From Planctomycetota bacterium (GTDB lineage: Bacteria; Planctomycetota; Planctomycetia; Planctomycetales; Planctomycetaceae): a DNA stretch of 11,161 nt. The stretch covers positions 1 to 11,161 of the forward strand of contig JAQBZS010000140.1 of NCBI GenBank assembly GCA_027622115.1. The letters run 5' to 3'. Every line of letters starts with the position of its first letter. Position 1 is the first letter of the stretch. This document shows positions 6,952 through 11,161 of the stretch, piece after piece. The notes beneath the pieces were generated by a model, which was not told the DNA's origin, made no database searches, and saw only the letters and a program-made list of their open reading frames with translations. Position numbers and translations under genes: made by a program.

Positions 6952-8121
6952 ATGGGAACGTGGCGACTCGCAATCAGTTATGTGCGGTATCACAAGTGGA
7001 AAGCGGCGATTGTCGCGTGCTGCCTGACGTTGACTTTGTCGATTCCAGTGTGCGTGCAAATCATCGTCGACCGCTTTCACACCGAATTGATGGCCCGAGC
7101 GGACTCGACGCCACTGCTCATCGGGCCCAAAGGCAGCCGGTTCGATGTCGTGTTCCACTCGCTTTACTTCGATGTTCCTGCCGAGCCCATCACGATGGCG
7201 GAAGTGACTCAGGTCCGGGAAAGCGATCTGGGACTCGCCGTGCCGCTCTATGTGGTGGGGAAAGCGCACAAGATTCCCGTCGTGGGCACAACGCTCGATT
7301 ATTTTGCGATTCGCGGTTTGTCCGTATCGCGCGGCGCGATGTTGGGACGCCTCGGCGATTGCGTGGTGGGAGCCGAAGTGGCAGCGAGTTTGGACCTGGC
7401 TCCGGGCGATCGGCTGATCACGGATCCCGAGAACCCGTTCGATCTAGCCGGCAACTATCCGCTCAACATGCGAGTCACGGGCGTACTGGATCGCCGCCAG
7501 TCGCCGGATGATTCCGCCGTGTTCGTCGACTTGAAGACCGCGTGGGTGATTCAAGGACTCGGACACGGACACACGGATCTCGCGACGGCCGACGGATCGG
7601 AGATTCTGTCACGCGAATCGAACGAAGTCGTGGCGAACGCCGGACTTCGCCAATACACGCAAATCACGGACGAGAACGTCGCTTCCTTCCACTTTCACGG
7701 CGAACCGGCCGATTTCCCAATTTCGGCCATTATCTTCGTGCCGAACGACGATAAGTCGGCAACGTTGCTCATGGGACGCTTCGTTGACCCGAATGCCCGC
7801 GCTCAAGCCCTCGTCCCAGCGGAAGTCGTCGAGGAACTCATGAACTTGGTATTCCGCAGACAACGCATGATGAACGCCATGTCGGTGGTTCTCGGTGTCG
7901 TGACGAGTGCGTTTGTGGCCCTCGTCACCAGTCTGTCCCTGCGGTTGCGGCAGCGAGAAATGGAGACGCTGTTCAAGCTGGGATGCGGCCGATGGACCAT
8001 CGTGAAGCTACAAGCGGTCGAAATGTTGATCGTGCTGGCAGTCAGCTCGATTTTGACCTGCGGCATGGCTGTGTTGTCGATGATCTGGGCCACCGAGTTC
8101 GCGCGCTCGTGGCTCACGTGA
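6952..8121 (+). CDS. MacB/FtsX-like ABC transporter permease
   Basis: This 389-residue membrane protein has the layout of MacB-type permeases, which work with a cytoplasmic ATPase in export or mechanotransmission. TM1 is at about 17-40. An extracytoplasmic MacB-core-like domain spans about 45-300, with TPLLIGPKGSRFDVVFHSLYF (53-73) as a subfamily mark. TM2 is at about 308-330. The cytoplasmic coupling loop RLRQREMETLFKLG (331-344) is the typical FtsX-domain signature, followed by TM3 at about 357-380. The protein then stops after only nine residues, so the fourth helix of the usual fold is not seen. Either this subfamily lacks it or the gene is shortened, though the stop lies before a repeat, not inside it. 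The ATG start has no clear Shine-Dalgarno. No ATPase or partner permease is in the window, and its transported substrate is unknown. It is divergent from aspS and upstream of infC. Confidence 0.88.
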   Translation: MGTWRLAISYVRYHKWKAAIVACCLTLTLSIPVCVQIIVDRFHTELMARADSTPLLIGPKGSRFDVVFHSLYFDVPAEPITMAEVTQVRESDLGLAVPLYVVGKAHKIPVVGTTLDYFAIRGLSVSRGAMLGRLGDCVVGAEVAASLDLAPGDRLITDPENPFDLAGNYPLNMRVTGVLDRRQSPDDSAVFVDLKTAWVIQGLGHGHTDLATADGSEILSRESNEVVANAGLRQYTQITDENVASFHFHGEPADFPISAIIFVPNDDKSATLLMGRFVDPNARAQALVPAEVVEELMNLVFRRQRMMNAMSVVLGVVTSAFVALVTSLSLRLRQREMETLFKLGCGRWTIVKLQAVEMLIVLAVSSILTCGMAVLSMIWATEFARSWLT

Positions 8122-8137
8122 TTTCGAAATCCCTATT

Positions 8138-8192
8138 TGAAAAAGGGGTCTGACCCTCTCCGGCCTCACCAAAGGGTCAGACCCCTTTTTCA
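8138..8192. repeat. perfect 20-bp inverted repeat, REP-like
   Basis: Arms at 8138-8157 and 8173-8192 are exact reverse complements, separated by 15 nt. Each arm contains its own small palindrome, GGGTCTGACCC or its complement. It starts 17 nt after the permease stop, and the right arm carries TTTTT at 8186-8190, so the RNA hairpin could end transcription from the permease on the plus strand and, by symmetry, on the minus strand. From memory, the GGGTCTGACCC core is common in REP-type repeats of Planctomycetes and other bacteria. Confidence 0.8.
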
Positions 8193-8446
8193 GATCGCTT
8201 CTACGTGGCCTCGGATCGACGCAGGTTCTTGACCGGATAAGACTTGCGGACTAATCTCCTCGCCTGCCGGTTTGAAGCATGGACGCTTGCTAAGTTGGAT
8301 TGACCCCGCGTCCAAGCCCAGGCGACAACCGCATTCTCAGTCGCTGCAGGGTCACCTTTCAACATTGACGGCATTTTCGCCATGTTGGCGAGCCCATTGA
8401 GTCGGCGTCGTGCCGCTCTCAGCACCTGTTTTTCGGAGGAAATGCG
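8193..8446 (+). promoter_or_regulatory. leader and probable promoter region of infC
   Basis: No gene is supported in this 254-nt stretch. A possible promoter is TTGACC (8229-8234), 17 nt, then TAATCT (8252-8257); the -35 fits well but the -10 matches in only three of six positions. A 6-bp hairpin, TCGCCA-TGT-TGGCGA (8377-8391), lies upstream of the ribosome binding site with no T-run, so it is not a terminator. The infC frame stays open back to 8369 but contains no standard start there. Confidence 0.3.

Positions 8447-8449
<3 letters not shown>
8435..8449 (+). promoter_or_regulatory. strong ribosome binding site and AUC start of infC
   Basis: GGAGGA (8435-8440) is the best Shine-Dalgarno in the window. 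Six nt later an ATC (8447-8449) is in frame with the IF3 coding sequence. An out-of-frame ATG at 8442 sits only one base after the Shine-Dalgarno and opens a short frame, so it is a poor competitor. In E. coli the AUU start of infC lets IF3 repress its own translation by rejecting non-standard start codons; AUC would work in the same way. Confidence 0.8.
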
Positions 8450-8953
<504 letters not shown>

Positions 8954-9133
8954 GCAACCTCACCAACCGATTGTTGGCACGAACTAGAATCCAAATCCAG
9001 GTCTTGCCATAATCCCCGCCCTTCATTTCACGATCAGCTGGGTTCTCTTCGCGTTCGGTCAAGCGGGTTGGAACTAAACTTGCCCCGAGTTCGTCTGCGG
9101 ACGATTTCATAAATCATCGATTGGTTCGGAATT

Positions 9134-9334
9134 ATGCCAAAGCAAAAGACGCACAAGGGAATGGCAAAGCGATTCAAGCTGACTGCCACGGGAAAGGCCA
9201 AGCACCGGCGCGCGTTTCGCGGCCACTTGCTAAGCCACAAGAGCGGTAAACGCGTCCGCCAACTTCGGCAAGACGGCGTCCTCACCGGCGCCGAAGCGGC
9301 CGTCATCCGAGAAGGTTTGCGACCCGGTCGTTAA
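9134..9334 (+). CDS. rpmI: 50S ribosomal protein L35 (bL35)
   Basis: L35 is a small basic protein of the large ribosomal subunit that contacts 23S rRNA. The 66 residues match the family in length and in sequence: MPKQKTHKGMAKRFKLTATGK at the start, followed by KAKHRRAF, HLLSHKSGKRVRQLR and the end LRPGR. It lies 180 nt after infC and 168 nt before rplT, wider gaps than in most bacteria, with no clear Shine-Dalgarno before its ATG. The spacer before it contains no gene and no strong hairpin. The spacer after it contains a large palindrome that may alter coupling with rplT. In other bacteria L20 represses this operon by binding the mRNA leader; I cannot point to such a site here. Confidence 0.97.
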   Translation: MPKQKTHKGMAKRFKLTATGKAKHRRAFRGHLLSHKSGKRVRQLRQDGVLTGAEAAVIREGLRPGR

Positions 9335-9366
9335 TGTCGGGGCCGTTGTCGTCTTTGGTTTGACTA

Positions 9367-9465
9367 GAGACTCTCTGAAAAAGCGGGACAGGCACCCACA
9401 TGTTGAGTTTCGGAATTGAATTGGCACAACATGTGGGAGCCAGTCCCGGTTTTTCAGAGAGTCTC
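9367..9465. repeat. large imperfect palindrome (MITE/REP-like) between rpmI and rplT
   Basis: Two 39-nt arms (9367-9405 and 9427-9465) match as reverse complements at 36 of 39 positions around a 21-nt loop. Inside are the words CTCTCTGAAAAA, GGGAC-GGC-CCC and CACATGTTG. There is no coding sequence inside it, so it would be a non-autonomous element if mobile. In RNA it would form a very stable hairpin between two ribosomal protein genes, 37 nt before the rplT ATG. I recall GGGACTGGCTCCC words as common in Planctomycete intergenic repeats, but this window has a single copy. Confidence 0.8.
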
Positions 9466-9502
9466 CATTAAGAAACACCACTTTCCTGGGTAAATTGATC
9501 CG

Positions 9503-9871
9503 ATGAGAGTTCGAACCGGAGTTTCTCGACACCGATCCAAGAAGCGGCTCTTCAAAGAAGCACGCGGCAATCGTGGCGGTCGAGGCAAATTACTGCGAAC
9601 GGTCAAAGAGACGATCGTCAAGTCTCGCGCGTACGCTTACCGAGATCGCCGCGTTCGCAAACGTGATTTTCGGCGATTGTGGATCGTGCGGATTTCGGCG
9701 GCCTGCAAGATGCGGGGTCTGTCTTATTCGCGATTCATCCAAGGTTTGAAACTCGCCGAAATCGAACTCAATCGCAAGATGCTCAGCGAAATGGCGATTT
9801 CCAACCCGACGATCTTTTGCGAGGTCGTAGCGATTGCCCAAAACGCTTTGACGGCACACGCGGCTGCTTGA
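9503..9871 (+). CDS. rplT: 50S ribosomal protein L20 (bL20)
   Basis: L20 binds 23S rRNA early in large-subunit assembly and in several bacteria also represses its own operon. The 122 residues fit the family (about 117-120). The long basic N-terminal arm (1-60, with RVRTGVSRHRSKKRLFKEARG, then YAYRDRRVRKRDFRRLWIVRI) is followed by the globular domain with SYSRFIQGLKLAEIELNRKMLSEMAI. The usual start is MARVKRGV; here it is MRVRTGV, without an extra upstream residue. No clear Shine-Dalgarno precedes the ATG. The repeat just upstream may insulate it from rpmI or force its own translation control. A likely terminator follows 20 nt after the stop. Confidence 0.97.
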   Translation: MRVRTGVSRHRSKKRLFKEARGNRGGRGKLLRTVKETIVKSRAYAYRDRRVRKRDFRRLWIVRISAACKMRGLSYSRFIQGLKLAEIELNRKMLSEMAISNPTIFCEVVAIAQNALTAHAAA

Positions 9872-9891
9872 TCAGTCGCCAACCGAGACAT

Positions 9892-9941
9892 CAGCCCGAT
9901 TTGCAGCGAATCATCGCTTGCATGTCGGGCTGGTTTTGTTT
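9892..9941 (+). terminator. probable intrinsic terminator after rplT
   Basis: CAGCCCGA (9892-9899) pairs perfectly with TCGGGCTG (9925-9932), with a further partial pairing of GCAGCGA and TCGCTTGC inside the loop. A T-rich tract, GTTTTGTTT (9933-9941), follows directly. It would end the infC-rpmI-rplT transcript, fully or in part, before pheS. Confidence 0.65.
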
Positions 9942-9966
9942 CGCGACATGCGGTCGACAACGCAAC

Positions 9967-10029
9967 GTAGCCACCGTCGCCAGACGGTGGGGAAGTGCTG
10001 CGAAACCGCCGTCTGGTGCCGGTGGCTAC
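9967..10029. repeat. imperfect REP-like palindrome upstream of pheS
   Basis: Arms at 9967-9987 and 10009-10029 are reverse complements at 19 of 21 positions, around a 21-nt loop. The left part also folds on itself: CCACCGTC (9971-9978) and GACGGTGG (9983-9990) around GCCA. It sits between the terminator after rplT and the pheS start. No coding sequence is present, and no T-run follows. The GTAGCCACCG ends look like a repeat family I recall from Planctomycete spacers. Confidence 0.75.
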
Positions 10030-10103
10030 AGCTTGACGCGTGCTGAATCGACGCGATTATCTTCGGTTTTTTCACGTCCACCAATCTGACTTCGAATGAC
10101 GCC

Positions 10104-11117
10104 ATGGATTTGATCGCACTCTTCGACGACTACGAATCGGCCGCCATCGCAGCAATCGAACAGGCGGACTCCGCAGCCGCGATTGAAGAGGTGCGGATCC
10201 TGTATCTCGGCAAAAAGAAGGGCCGACTCAAAGACCTCCAATCGTCGCTCTCCAAGGCGACACCCGAGGAACGTCCGGTTGTCGGCAAGCGTTTTAACGA
10301 GGTCAAGAATCGGGTCAGCCAGCGGTTGGACGAGCGAAAAGTGCAGCTCGCCGCACCGGTCGCCGCCCGAGGAGCCGACTTCGATGTGACGCTCCCCGGC
10401 ACGAAAATCGAAATGGGGCGACCCCACCCGATCACGCAGACCATTATTGAATTCAAGGACCTGATGGGTCGTTTCGGATTTTCAGTGGTGGACGGGCCGG
10501 AGATCGAAGACGAATGGCATAACTTCGACGCCTTGAACATTCCTTTGGAACATCCGGCTCGCGACCCATTGGACAATTTCTATCTTGCGGCGGCGTCGGC
10601 CAATTCGGATGCCAAGGGCGGCCCGAGACTTTTGCGTAGCCAAACTTCGACCGTCCAGATTCGCACGATGGAACACACTCAACCGCCCGTGCGAGTCGTA
10701 TCGCTGGGTCGCGTCTATCGACCGGATACCATCGACAAGACCCATTCCTGCATGTTCCATCAGATGGAAGGTTTGATGGTCGGTGAATCGGTGACGATGG
10801 CGCAGCTGAAGACGGTGCTGTTGATGTTCGCTCAAGCCTACCTTGGCGACGACGTCGACATCCGATTTCGTCCGTCGTTCTTCCCGTTCACGGAACCTTC
10901 AGTCGAAGTAGACATGAAGTGGGGCGACGATTGGCTCGAAGTGGGTGGAGCTGGAATGGTTGATCCGAATGTGTTGCGGGCGGTCAATTACGATCCGGAG
11001 CAAGTCACGGGATTCGCGTTCGGCCTGGGAATTGAACGATTCTGCATGAAACGCCACGAGATCGACGACATCCGCCGCTTTTATGAAAACGACATTCGAT
11101 TTCTGTCTCAGTTCTGA
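10104..11117 (+). CDS. pheS: phenylalanyl-tRNA synthetase alpha subunit
   Basis: PheS carries the catalytic site of the alpha2-beta2 PheRS, which charges tRNA-Phe in the cytoplasm. The 337 residues fit the bacterial alpha subunit (E. coli 327). The N-terminal coiled-coil arm (1-85) contains YLGKKKGRLKDL (34-45). The class II core follows: motif 1 HPITQTIIEFKDLMGRFGF (108-126), LLRSQTSTVQIRTM (176-189), GRVYRPDTIDKTHSCMFHQMEG (202-223), motif 2 RFRPSFFPFTEPSVEVD (254-270), GGAGMVDPNVL (281-291) and motif 3 GFAFGLGIER (303-312). A short Ala/Ser/Asp-rich insert at about 162-174 separates DNFYL from LLRSQTS. The Ala of the Phe pocket (FAFG) is present. No clear Shine-Dalgarno precedes the ATG. 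pheT, the partner gene, should lie beyond the right edge; the 44 nt after the stop hold no start of it. Confidence 0.98.
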   Translation: MDLIALFDDYESAAIAAIEQADSAAAIEEVRILYLGKKKGRLKDLQSSLSKATPEERPVVGKRFNEVKNRVSQRLDERKVQLAAPVAARGADFDVTLPGTKIEMGRPHPITQTIIEFKDLMGRFGFSVVDGPEIEDEWHNFDALNIPLEHPARDPLDNFYLAAASANSDAKGGPRLLRSQTSTVQIRTMEHTQPPVRVVSLGRVYRPDTIDKTHSCMFHQMEGLMVGESVTMAQLKTVLLMFAQAYLGDDVDIRFRPSFFPFTEPSVEVDMKWGDDWLEVGGAGMVDPNVLRAVNYDPEQVTGFAFGLGIERFCMKRHEIDDIRRFYENDIRFLSQF

Positions 11118-11161
11118 GCGGCACGAACTCGACGGACGGACATTATTCTGGAAATTGACGA

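Noticed and set aside
6571..7269. 232-codon minus-strand frame spanning the aspS start and the permease N-terminus
   Set aside because: It crosses the aspS promoter and start and is antisense to the permease TM1; its translation is Arg/His-rich and featureless.

Overview
The window reads as an ordinary chromosomal segment of a bacterium, most likely a member of the Planctomycetota. The grounds are a five-haem Planctomycete-type cytochrome c with a C-terminal domain typical of that phylum, moderately high GC, weak Shine-Dalgarno use, and palindromic intergenic repeats of kinds I associate with these genomes. I cannot name a genus. No mobile element with a transposase, no CRISPR array, and no rRNA or tRNA gene is visible.

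Left part (1-4861). After a gene-free, repeat-bearing edge comes a minus-strand gene for an 818-residue exported multihaem cytochrome c (264-2720) with its own intrinsic terminator. Next is a small minus-strand gene of unknown function, perhaps a winged helix protein (2912-3235). It is divergent from an ApbE-type FMN transferase lipoprotein gene (3366-4481). The cytochrome and ApbE both point to electron transfer outside the cytoplasmic membrane, but they lie on opposite strands and no flavinylation target is present, so a shared pathway is only a guess. A weak minus-strand ORF or gene remnant and a palindrome fill 4482-4861.

Middle (4862-8192). aspS (bacterial AspRS with GAD domain, GTG start) is on the minus strand behind a good promoter with a perfect -10 box. 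Divergent from it is a MacB/FtsX-like ABC permease without its ATPase, which seems to lack the last membrane helix. A perfect 20-bp inverted repeat follows it.

Right part (8193-11161). This is the conserved translation cluster infC-rpmI-rplT-pheS on the plus strand. infC has no ATG/GTG/TTG at the right place. A strong GGAGGA sits 6 nt before an in-frame ATC, so IF3 very probably uses an AUC start, the hallmark of IF3 autoregulation. The cluster is broken up by two large imperfect palindromes (rpmI-rplT and rplT-pheS gaps) and a likely terminator after rplT, so pheS may be transcribed partly on its own. pheT would be expected just beyond the right edge.

I found no convincing new multi-gene system. 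The most notable signals are the AUC start of infC, several unrelated palindromes in the spacers of a housekeeping operon, and a mixed tRNA-discrimination signature in AspRS.
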